The notes under the pieces: model-generated
Database searches by the model: none
The model's input: only the letters and a program-made list of their open reading frames with translations
Told to the model about the DNA's origin: nothing
Assembly: GCA_034658655.1 (NCBI GenBank)
Contig: JAYEFQ010000023.1
Coordinates: 39,523-103,522, forward strand
Length of the DNA stretch: 64,000 nt
Direction: 5' to 3'
Source of the DNA: JAQIBY01 sp034658655
Lineage (GTDB): Bacteria; Bacteroidota; Bacteroidia; Bacteroidales; ML635J-15
Shown: one piece after another, positions 35,525 through 43,644 of the stretch
How the letters are laid out: each line of letters opens with the position of its first letter
Numbering within the stretch: the first letter of the stretch is position 1
Made by a program: the position numbers and the translations under genes

Positions 35525-37060
35525 ATGGGACAAGACGATCGTTTTAGCAAAATAGTTTCACACGCCAAAGAATACGGTTTTGTGTTTCAATCATCAGAAA
35601 TTTATGACGGACTAAGTGCTGTTTATGATTACGGACAAGCTGGCGTTGAGCTGAAAAATAATATTAAACAATTTTGGTGGGATGCTATGGTGAAAATGAA
35701 TGAAAATGTGCTTGGATTAGATTCTGCCATATTCATGCATCCCAAAGTGTGGAAAGCGTCTGGTCACGTCGATGCATTTAATGATCCGCTTATTGATAAT
35801 AAAGATTCTAAAAAACGCTATCGTGCTGATGTCTTGATTGAAGAGCACATGGAGAAGATTTATCAGAAAATTCAAAAGGAAATCAAAAAAGCGAAAAAGC
35901 GTTTTGGTGATGATTTTGATGAAGCTCAGTTTGTTTCAACAAATCCGAGAGTGATGAGATATCAGGAGCGTATCGATACAATTCGTAAACGTATGGTTGA
36001 TGCACTGGAGTCGGAAAATCTTGAAGATGTCAAGCAATTAATTATTGATGAGGATATTGCAGATCCGGTTTCCGGAACACGAAACTGGACAGATGTGCGT
36101 CAGTTTAATCTCATGTTTGATACTAAACTGGGTTCACTTGCCGGTGATGACAATAAAATACATCTTCGTCCGGAAACTGCACAAGGCATTTTCGTCAATT
36201 ACTTAAATGTGCAAAAAACCGGTCGCCAAAGATTACCTTTTGGGATTGCACAAATTGGAAAAGCATTCCGTAATGAAATTGTTGCTCGACAGTTTATTTT
36301 TCGTATGCGTGAATTTGAGCAAATGGAGATGCAATTTTTCGTGCAACCCGGAACCGAAAAAGAATGGTTTGAATATTGGCGCGAAAAACGAATGAATTGG
36401 CATAAATCACTCGGGTTTGATATGGATTTGTTCCGTTGGCACAAGCACGACAAATTGGCGCATTATGCAAATGCCGCTTACGATATTGAATTCGATTTTC
36501 CGTTCGGATTTAAAGAACTTGAAGGCATTCATTCAAGAACAAATTTCGACTTAACCCAACATCAAGAATTATCAGGAAAGAAAATTCAATATTACGATCC
36601 TGAAAGGGAGGAATCTTATGTCCCCTTTGTTGTGGAAACATCAATAGGTTTGGATCGAACTTTTCTTATGGTTATGGCCGCTGCTTATGCTGAAGAAAAA
36701 CTGGAGAAAGAAACCCGTGTAGTAATGAAAATTCCTGCACCATTGGCTCCATATAAAGTGGCGATATTACCATTAGTGAAAAAAGATGGCTTGCCGGGAA
36801 TTGCTCGTGAAATCATGGACGAGTTGAAATACGATTTTAATTGTTATTACGAGGAAAAAGACAGCATCGGAAAACGTTATCGTCGTCAGGATGCCATCGG
36901 AACTCCTTATTGCATCACCGTGGATCATCAAACTTTAGAAGATAAAACAGTTACGCTTCGGGAACGGGATTCAATGAAGCAGGAGCGCGTTGCAATCTCT
37001 GATCTTGCCGGTATTGTAGGCGAAAAAGTCAATATGAAACATTTACTGAAACAGATATAG
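35525..37060 (+). CDS. glyS: Glycyl-tRNA synthetase, class II dimeric type
   Basis: This 511-residue enzyme charges tRNA-Gly. It shows LRPETAQGIFVNY (near residue 220), the motif 2 segment FGIAQIGKAFRNEI, RMREFEQMEMQFFV, motif 3 SIGLDRTFLMVM (near residue 375) and a C-terminal anticodon-binding domain. It is the eukaryote/Bacteroidota-like alpha2 enzyme rather than the GlyQ/GlyS tetramer. It heads a cluster of five tightly spaced genes; the next gene starts 5 nt after its stop. Confidence 0.95.
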   Translation: MGQDDRFSKIVSHAKEYGFVFQSSEIYDGLSAVYDYGQAGVELKNNIKQFWWDAMVKMNENVLGLDSAIFMHPKVWKASGHVDAFNDPLIDNKDSKKRYRADVLIEEHMEKIYQKIQKEIKKAKKRFGDDFDEAQFVSTNPRVMRYQERIDTIRKRMVDALESENLEDVKQLIIDEDIADPVSGTRNWTDVRQFNLMFDTKLGSLAGDDNKIHLRPETAQGIFVNYLNVQKTGRQRLPFGIAQIGKAFRNEIVARQFIFRMREFEQMEMQFFVQPGTEKEWFEYWREKRMNWHKSLGFDMDLFRWHKHDKLAHYANAAYDIEFDFPFGFKELEGIHSRTNFDLTQHQELSGKKIQYYDPEREESYVPFVVETSIGLDRTFLMVMAAAYAEEKLEKETRVVMKIPAPLAPYKVAILPLVKKDGLPGIAREIMDELKYDFNCYYEEKDSIGKRYRRQDAIGTPYCITVDHQTLEDKTVTLRERDSMKQERVAISDLAGIVGEKVNMKHLLKQI

Positions 37061-37065
37061 TAAGT

Positions 37066-38601
37066 ATGCGAAAATTGGTTGTCATAGCAATTTTTACGTT
37101 TGCATTGTTTGCATCGCAAGGGAATGCACAATCGGTTCCGCGGGAATTATCCCCGGAAACCAGAGCCCTTATTAATGCGCAAATGCAAAATATGAAAGCT
37201 TGGTATCCGGTTCAAAATGCAGAGAAACAAATTGCGCCTCCATTTATGCAATTGCCACCAACTCGTTTGGATATGCGGGAAATGTTACAAGTTGAATCTG
37301 AGTTTCCTATTGAAAAGACTGATTTGGTTATAGACATTTTATCCTTTTATTTGTCTGATCATCATGATGATTGCGTCTATTTGTTGGCAATGTCAGAAGT
37401 ACAAGAGCAAGTTTCCGGTGCTACTTTTAAAGCACAGAATCTTCCTCAAAATCTCATACATCTTGCCTTGGTTTCTTCAGGTATGAATCCTGATTATGCA
37501 AGTCCGACAGGAGCGCTTGGTGCTTGGCAGTTTAAGTATTCTACCGGACGATTGTACAAACTGCGTATTGATGAATATGTGGATGAACGCCGTGAGCTTT
37601 CACGTTCTTCGGAGGCTGCAGCTAAGATGCTTTTCGATTTTTATCGACTTTATCAGGATTGGCCGCTTGCAATTACTGCTTATGCTTGTGGACCCGTAAA
37701 TGTTAATAAAGCGCTCAAGGAAGTGAGTCCGCAGCGAAGTTTTGATGCTATTTATCCGCATCTAAAATCTCCGCAGCGAGACATGTATCTTAGCTTTTTG
37801 GCAGTGAATGTCTTAATATCAAATCATAAAACGTTTGGAATTGAACCGGTTTCGATATCATTTCCTATTGTTTCCGATACGGTTTTTGTGGATGAAGATT
37901 TACATCTTGGACAACTTGCTGCCGTTGCGAATATAGATGAAGCACTGCTTTGTCAATTGAATCCTGTTTATCCGAAAAAAATTGTTCCCGGAACAAAATC
38001 TATGCGTTTGCCATTGCTTGTCCCAGTTGGAAAAGCTGTCGATTTTATCCGCTTAAAAGATTCAATTTATGCATACAATGATTCTGTGTTTTTCAATTTA
38101 AAACCCGTAGAAACGGAGAAATCAGAAGTTGTTGAAAAGGCAGAACCCTATCGTCCCGGAAAAGGATTTACAGCCGTAGATTACACCATAAAATCAGGTG
38201 ATAATCTTGGATTTATTTCCGAATGGTTTGATACAAATAACAGAGAGATTCGCTATTGGAACGGAATACGTGGAAACTCAATTCGTGCAGGACAAAAACT
38301 TGTGATTTATGTGCCCGAATTAAAAAAATCGTATTATAGCGCAGTGGATAATCTTAGTTTTCACCAAAAACAAGCTCGTGAAGGAAAGTTGGTTGAACAA
38401 AAAAAATCATCTGAACCTGTGACAGAGGAATTAAAATTTGGTGAATACGAAATTTATACCGTAAAATCGGGTGATAATCCGTGGAGTATTGCAAAACAAT
38501 TTCCCGGCGTATCAGATCAAGATATTTTACGCTGGAATTCTATTAATCCGAAAGGGCTCAAAATCGGACAAAAACTGAAAATTAAAAAACTTAGCAAATG
38601 A
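37066..38601 (+). CDS. Pseudo-lytic transglycosylase with two LysM domains
   Basis: This 511-residue exported protein has a signal peptide (about residues 1-22) and an SLT/MltD-like domain (about 90-230). Two C-terminal LysM peptidoglycan-binding repeats follow, at about 374-420 (YTIKSGDNLGFISEWF) and 465-510 (YTVKSGDNPWSIAKQF). In active MltD-type enzymes the catalytic Glu lies in the motif ESxF. Here the aligned segment is ALVSSGMNP, with Ser at residue 137, and the AYNxG motif reads AYACG. The rest (SPTGALGAWQF, TGRLYKL, DERRELSRSSEAA) is well conserved. It is thus probably a peptidoglycan-binding scaffold, not an enzyme. Its stop overlaps the next start by 4 nt. Confidence 0.85.
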   Translation: MRKLVVIAIFTFALFASQGNAQSVPRELSPETRALINAQMQNMKAWYPVQNAEKQIAPPFMQLPPTRLDMREMLQVESEFPIEKTDLVIDILSFYLSDHHDDCVYLLAMSEVQEQVSGATFKAQNLPQNLIHLALVSSGMNPDYASPTGALGAWQFKYSTGRLYKLRIDEYVDERRELSRSSEAAAKMLFDFYRLYQDWPLAITAYACGPVNVNKALKEVSPQRSFDAIYPHLKSPQRDMYLSFLAVNVLISNHKTFGIEPVSISFPIVSDTVFVDEDLHLGQLAAVANIDEALLCQLNPVYPKKIVPGTKSMRLPLLVPVGKAVDFIRLKDSIYAYNDSVFFNLKPVETEKSEVVEKAEPYRPGKGFTAVDYTIKSGDNLGFISEWFDTNNREIRYWNGIRGNSIRAGQKLVIYVPELKKSYYSAVDNLSFHQKQAREGKLVEQKKSSEPVTEELKFGEYEIYTVKSGDNPWSIAKQFPGVSDQDILRWNSINPKGLKIGQKLKIKKLSK

Positions 38602-40091
38602 TTCGACCGGCACATATTCTTGGATTTTTGTTGTTTGTCCTAGCATTACTTGCTGCAATCACCTTTTTATTTCCTGAGAATACGGTTGAAGTTGCCGGAA
38701 TGAAATTGAAATATCGCAATCTGGAGGATATTCTGCATCCGAAAAAAATAGAATATGCTGACATTTCTGATATTGTAAAATCCGATATTATCGAAGATAC
38801 AGCTACTGCCGAACCGCTTGATACAACCGCTTTGTTGGATACAGTTCGTGCAGATGCAGATTTGCTTGCAGCCTCAGAATATCCGATTTTAACGACGGAG
38901 AGCGGGAAAATAAAATTACGCAGTTTTTTTAAGGCAATGGAAAATGCACGTTCTGCATCTAAGCCGGTGCGTATAATGCATTATGGAGACTCTCAAATTG
39001 AAGCCGACCACATTACTGGATATCTGCGCGAGCGATTACAACAAAGTTTTGGGGGAAACGGTCCCGGGCTTTTGGCTGTGAAACCAGTTACCCAAAAATT
39101 GTCATGGCGGGTGTCTGCTTCTGAAGAGTGGAATAGATATACGCTGTTAGGTGAAATTGATTCAACCATTACCCATAAGCGATATGGTCCTATGGTAAGC
39201 TTATTTCGCTTTGCACCACCTTGGATTGATAGTTTGCCAAATGACAGTATCATGTATTCGGCAAGTTTTGAAATTAAAAATTCATTTAATGGATATTCGG
39301 CAAGCAACAGTTGGGATAATGCGAAATTATTTTACGGGAATTTGAATCGCCCTGTGCAAGTAATTGGGAAAGACGATGCCGATGAAATTTTTCTGGAAGA
39401 TAGCCTGATGCCTACAGAAGCCTTACGTGCTTTGTCGCTCGGTAATTATAAAAAACAGTTTACAATTGAAGTTCAAGGACATGATAGTCCTGATTTTTAC
39501 GCCATTTCGCTAGAATCAAATAATGGAATTATTGTGGATAATATTCCGTTGCGCGGTTCTGCCGGTACTTTCGTAACACAAATGGAATATAGTATGATGC
39601 TGCGTTGGCTGAATACACTCAATGCTAAATTGCTCATTTTGCAATTTGGTGTCAATGTGGTGTCTGATGAAGTGGAGGATTTTGCCTATTACGAAAATTG
39701 GATGTTTTATCAATTGAAAGCCATTGCTCAAATGCGTCCTGATTTGCCTGTAATTGTTGTCGGGATTTCTGATATGTCCAAAAAAGATGGAACAGAATAT
39801 GTGTCTTACGAGGCCATTTCCAAAATTCGTGATGCTCAGAAAAATGCAGCCATGGATGCCGGATTTGCATTTTGGGATATGTATGAAGCTATGGGCGGCG
39901 AAAATTCTATGCCTAGCTGGGTTTGGGCTGATCCACCATTGGCAAATACTGATTTTACGCATTTTAATGTCAAAGGATCCAAAATCATTAGCAATATGCT
40001 GTATAATGCTTTGATGTTGGAATATAGAGAGTATAAAAAAGCGCAGCAATTTACTCAGTCAGATGAAAATCAAGTGAAGGATGAGAATTAA
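38598..40091 (+). CDS. Membrane-anchored SGNH/GDSL-hydrolase-like protein
   Basis: This 497-residue protein has one N-terminal transmembrane helix (residues 7-26, GFLLFVLALLAAITFLF) and an extracytoplasmic SGNH domain. Block I is HYGDSQIEADH (Ser near residue 133), block III LQFGVNVVSD, and block V DFTHFNVKGS, with the catalytic Asp/His pair in DFTH near residue 469. The ~200 residues between blocks I and III are an insertion of the type seen in polysaccharide acetyltransferases and esterases such as AlgX/AlgJ or PatB/OatA-like enzymes. It overlaps both neighbours, so translational coupling is likely. Acetyl transfer versus deacetylation cannot be decided from sequence. Confidence 0.75.
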   Translation: MIRPAHILGFLLFVLALLAAITFLFPENTVEVAGMKLKYRNLEDILHPKKIEYADISDIVKSDIIEDTATAEPLDTTALLDTVRADADLLAASEYPILTTESGKIKLRSFFKAMENARSASKPVRIMHYGDSQIEADHITGYLRERLQQSFGGNGPGLLAVKPVTQKLSWRVSASEEWNRYTLLGEIDSTITHKRYGPMVSLFRFAPPWIDSLPNDSIMYSASFEIKNSFNGYSASNSWDNAKLFYGNLNRPVQVIGKDDADEIFLEDSLMPTEALRALSLGNYKKQFTIEVQGHDSPDFYAISLESNNGIIVDNIPLRGSAGTFVTQMEYSMMLRWLNTLNAKLLILQFGVNVVSDEVEDFAYYENWMFYQLKAIAQMRPDLPVIVVGISDMSKKDGTEYVSYEAISKIRDAQKNAAMDAGFAFWDMYEAMGGENSMPSWVWADPPLANTDFTHFNVKGSKIISNMLYNALMLEYREYKKAQQFTQSDENQVKDEN

Positions 40092-41310
40092 AGCAGGATT
40101 GATAGTGATGTTTCTCGGGATTGGGCTTTTATCAAATGCTCAGGTTAATCCCTTTGATATCAAAAAATATGATTTTATTGATTATGATGTCAATCAAATT
40201 ACCACCAATGACAATCCTTATTTTGATGCGTTTTATTCAAAGCTTGATACATTGATTTTACTTGGACAGGGAAAAATTAATATCCTGCATATCGGCGATT
40301 CTCATATTCAGGCAGATTATATTTCAGGTCAGTTACGAAAGAGGTTTCAGCAAATGGCTTGGGGTTTAAACGGTGGTCGTGGATTTGTGTTTCCCGTGCA
40401 AATTGCAAAATCCAATAATCCATGGAATTATCGGGTTAAATATAGCGGCAGTTGGAACAGCTGCAAAAATGTGGAGCATAAGCGAAATTGTGAGTTGGGA
40501 CTAGCCGGCTTTCTCGTGGAAACGAAATCCGAAAAGGCATCTGTTCACGTAACATTTACCGATAAGGAGTATCCACAATATCATTTTACATCATTGCGCA
40601 TTTATCACAATATGGATACTGCAAATTGGGATATTCAATTGATGGATACCACTATTCAGTACCAAGTTCGGCATATAATGGATTCAGCATATACACAATT
40701 GGTTTTTGAAACGGAGCAAAATTATTTGGATATTGAGTTTCTTAGGAAAACGGAAATCGGAACTTTTGTTTTGCATGGTTTTAGTTTTGACAATGATGAT
40801 CCGGGAATTGTTTATCACTCGCTAGGAGTGAATGGGGCAGAGGTGGAGTCATGGCTTAAATGTCCGAAAATGATAAGTGAAATTCAGACATTGCATCCTG
40901 ATTTGATTATTATTTCGCTCGGAACAAACGATTCCTACACCTCGAAATTTAATGCCACTAAATTTGAATCTAATGTAAAACGCTTACTTGCTCGTATGGA
41001 ACAAGCTGCTCCGAATGCTGCCATTCTTTGGGTTACGCCGGGTGATAATTATCGCTATAGAAGATACCTGAATTACAGCACGTCAAAGGCATCTGAAGTT
41101 ATCTTGAAAGTGACGAAAGAAAAGCAAGTTATGGTATGGGATTTTTACGATATTATGGGTGAGCTGAATGCCATAATGAATTGGTTCTATGCAGGGTTAG
41201 CAGCAAAAGACAGATTACATTACAATAAACAAGGCTATGAGTTACAAGGAAATTTGTTGTTTAATGCCTTTTTGAGAGCTTATAACGATCATATCGAAAA
41301 ACAAGACTGA
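40081..41310 (+). CDS. Secreted SGNH/GDSL-hydrolase-like protein
   Basis: This 409-residue paralogue of the preceding protein has a cleavable signal peptide (MRIKAGLIVMFLGIGLLSNAQ). Catalytic blocks are HIGDSHIQADYISGQLRKRF (block I), ISLGTNDSYTSKF (block III) and KDRLHYNKQGY (block V with Asp and His). The GDSH…GTND…DRLH set matches active SGNH enzymes. It overlaps the previous gene by 11 nt and the MBOAT gene by 1 nt. It is predicted to act in the periplasm on the same polymer as its neighbours. Confidence 0.8.
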   Translation: MRIKAGLIVMFLGIGLLSNAQVNPFDIKKYDFIDYDVNQITTNDNPYFDAFYSKLDTLILLGQGKINILHIGDSHIQADYISGQLRKRFQQMAWGLNGGRGFVFPVQIAKSNNPWNYRVKYSGSWNSCKNVEHKRNCELGLAGFLVETKSEKASVHVTFTDKEYPQYHFTSLRIYHNMDTANWDIQLMDTTIQYQVRHIMDSAYTQLVFETEQNYLDIEFLRKTEIGTFVLHGFSFDNDDPGIVYHSLGVNGAEVESWLKCPKMISEIQTLHPDLIIISLGTNDSYTSKFNATKFESNVKRLLARMEQAAPNAAILWVTPGDNYRYRRYLNYSTSKASEVILKVTKEKQVMVWDFYDIMGELNAIMNWFYAGLAAKDRLHYNKQGYELQGNLLFNAFLRAYNDHIEKQD

Positions 41311-42836
41311 TGGAATTTTTAAAGGATTTCTTGACATATGACCCGAGACAACCAATGCTGTTTACGCATTTGTATTTCTGGATATTCTTTGCGCTTGTCT
41401 TGGCGGTTTATACGGTGATTTATAAGAAAAATCTCTTGCGAAATGCCTTTTTGTTTTTTGCCAGTTTGTTTTTTTATTGGAAATCTGGTGGACACTTTTT
41501 TTTCATCTTGGTTTTTTCCACACTCGTTGATTACACCCTCGGCCAACTAGTTTACACCTCAAAACTTCAGTGGCGACGAAAGCTGTTTGTAGGGATGTCT
41601 GTTTTTGTGAATTTGTCTTTGCTGGCATATTTTAAGTATGCTTATTTCTTTGTGGATATTGTGAACGATATTTTTGGAACGCAGTACCAGATTGTGGATT
41701 TGCTGGCTCTTTGGACAAACAATCTTACGGGCAGTTCATTTAACATGACAGAAATAATTTTGCCGGTCGGGATATCGTTTTACACCTTTCAAACCATTTC
41801 TTATTCTGTCGATATTTATCGGCGGAAAGTAAAGCCGGTAAAAAACATTGTGGACTTCGGATTTTATGTGAGCTTTTTCCCTCAGCTTGTTGCCGGACCG
41901 ATTGTTCGAGCAGCTGAATTTGTTCCGCAATTGTACAAAAAATATCAGGTTACAAAGCGCGAATTCGGATATGCCTTGTTTTTAATTCTAAATGGATTAA
42001 TCAAGAAAATGCTGATTTCCGATTTTATTTCCATCAATTTTGTGGACAGAATTTTTGCTAATCCGGAATTATACACCGGACTTGAAAATCTATTTGGCGT
42101 TTACGGATACGGGCTTCAAATTTATTGTGATTTTTCAGGATATACTGATATAGCAATCGGCGTGGCGTTGATGTTGGGTTTTCGATTGCCCTTGAATTTT
42201 AATTCGCCATACAAAGCCGAAAGCATTACCGACTTCTGGCGTCGATGGCATATTTCTTTATCCAGTTGGTTGAGGGATTATTTGTACATTCCTTTGGGCG
42301 GAAATCGTAAAGGGAAAATCAGAACCTATATTAATCTTGCCGTTACCATGATTCTTGGTGGCTTGTGGCACGGGGCAGCTTGGCGTTTTATTATTTGGGG
42401 CGCATTGCATGGCGTTTGGCTTGGCATTCATAAAGGGTGGATTGCCGTTTTCGGAAAACCTAGCGGAAAGCCCGGATTTTGGGGCCATTTTCTGCGTGTT
42501 TTTCTGACCTTTAATTTGGTGAGTTTTGCTTGGATATTTTTCCGTGCTGCTGATATGCAAAAAGCCAATGCGATAATTATCAGAATCGGAACAATATTTA
42601 ACGGTGAACAATTAAAGCAATTCCCTGAAATTATATCTGCTTACGGACATATTTTTGCTTTAATGCTGGTCGCATATATTATACATTGGTTGCCGAAATC
42701 TTTTAAAACTAAATATCAAAATTGGTTTATCAATATGCACTGGAGTTTAAAAGTATTGATTGCCGTTGTTACAGCATTCATTTTATATCAGGCAAAATCG
42801 GGTGATATTCAGCCTTTTATTTATTTTCAGTTTTAA
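41310..42836 (+). CDS. MBOAT-family membrane O-acyltransferase
   Basis: This 508-residue multi-spanning protein of the AlgI/DltB/PatA type has about 11 hydrophobic segments. The signature TDFWRRWHISLSSWLRDYLY spans about residues 308-327, and the catalytic-His segment LGGLWHGAAWRF is near residue 349. Such proteins move acyl groups across the membrane for transfer to extracellular polymers by SGNH partners. Two SGNH genes and a LysM protein directly upstream support a peptidoglycan or envelope polysaccharide substrate. It ends the glyS-led gene run. Confidence 0.9.
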   Translation: MEFLKDFLTYDPRQPMLFTHLYFWIFFALVLAVYTVIYKKNLLRNAFLFFASLFFYWKSGGHFFFILVFSTLVDYTLGQLVYTSKLQWRRKLFVGMSVFVNLSLLAYFKYAYFFVDIVNDIFGTQYQIVDLLALWTNNLTGSSFNMTEIILPVGISFYTFQTISYSVDIYRRKVKPVKNIVDFGFYVSFFPQLVAGPIVRAAEFVPQLYKKYQVTKREFGYALFLILNGLIKKMLISDFISINFVDRIFANPELYTGLENLFGVYGYGLQIYCDFSGYTDIAIGVALMLGFRLPLNFNSPYKAESITDFWRRWHISLSSWLRDYLYIPLGGNRKGKIRTYINLAVTMILGGLWHGAAWRFIIWGALHGVWLGIHKGWIAVFGKPSGKPGFWGHFLRVFLTFNLVSFAWIFFRAADMQKANAIIIRIGTIFNGEQLKQFPEIISAYGHIFALMLVAYIIHWLPKSFKTKYQNWFINMHWSLKVLIAVVTAFILYQAKSGDIQPFIYFQF

Positions 42837-42858
42837 AAAAATATATATTGTCAGACTA

Positions 42859-42889
42859 TTTGTGGTTTAGTGTTTAGTTGTTAAATTTG
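42859..42889 (+). promoter_or_regulatory. Promoter of the glycosyltransferase operon
   Basis: TTTG (42859-42862), a 19-nt spacer and TAAATTTG (42882-42889) match the Bacteroidota consensus. The ATG of the broken glycosyltransferase is 29 nt downstream. Confidence 0.65.
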
Positions 42890-42918
42890 TGTCGTACTTG
42901 AAATTTAATCTTCTTGAA

Positions 42919-43636
42919 ATGAAACTTAGTATAATTATACCACTCTACAATGAGGATGATTCAATCCTTAACGTATTGAATCGTTTGGAAAAAACTAAGT
43001 TTTCCTTCTTTTCTTAATCAAGTTCAGATTGTTGTTGTTGATGACAAAAGCTCAGATAAGGGTAAAGATGTTGTTAAAGGATATATTACTAAGTCAGAAT
43101 TTGAGATTTCTCTTATTGTTCATGAAAAAAACACAGGGAAAGGGGGTGCTGTTCGTTCTGGAATTGAGTTCTCTGATGGTGATCTGATATTAGTTCAGGA
43201 TGCAGATATTGAGCTTGATCCTGGTGATATTCCAAAAATGCTTAAAGTAATGCATGATTTGGATATGGATTTTATTAATGGTAGTCGATATATGGCTGGC
43301 ATTTCAAGACCCTTATCCTCATTTAAAAGATACATGGGTAATCGGCTTTTTACTTTGTTAACCAGTTGGATTATTAATGTGAAGATTTCTGATGTTGCTT
43401 GTGGCTATAAGTTGTTCAAAAGAGACCTGTTGAGTCAGTTTGTATTGCGTGAAAATCGCTTTGGGTTTGAGGCAGAGTTAATTATAAAGGCTATGAGAAT
43501 CAGTAAGTTTAAAATTGCTGAAGTACCTGTTCAATATTTCCCTCGTACTGTTAGTCAAGGGAAAAAGTTAAGGAATATGGATGGAATAAAAATACTCTTT
43601 GTCATTATTAAATATGGTTTGTTTAAAGCAAAGTAG
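42919..43636 (+). pseudogene. GT2 glycosyltransferase (dolichyl-phosphate-sugar synthase-like), frameshifted
   Basis: From ATG 42919 the frame reads MKLSIIIPLYNEDDSILNVL, the standard GT2 start, and stops at codon 33. After skipping one T of the TTTT at 43000-43003 it continues without interruption. It reads IVVVDDKSSDKGKDVV, KNTGKGGAVRSGIE, QDADIELDPGDIP and NGSRY, and ends at 43636, giving about 238 residues. All key residues of polyprenyl-phosphate glucose/mannose synthases are present, including DxD-like DAD. The single extra T makes it either a recent pseudogene or an assembly error. The next gene follows after 8 nt. Confidence 0.8.
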
Positions 43637-43644
43637 TTTTTATT

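Noticed and set aside
39516..40049. 177-codon minus-strand ORF
   Set aside because: It is antisense to the SGNH gene at 38598-40091, which has intact catalytic blocks.
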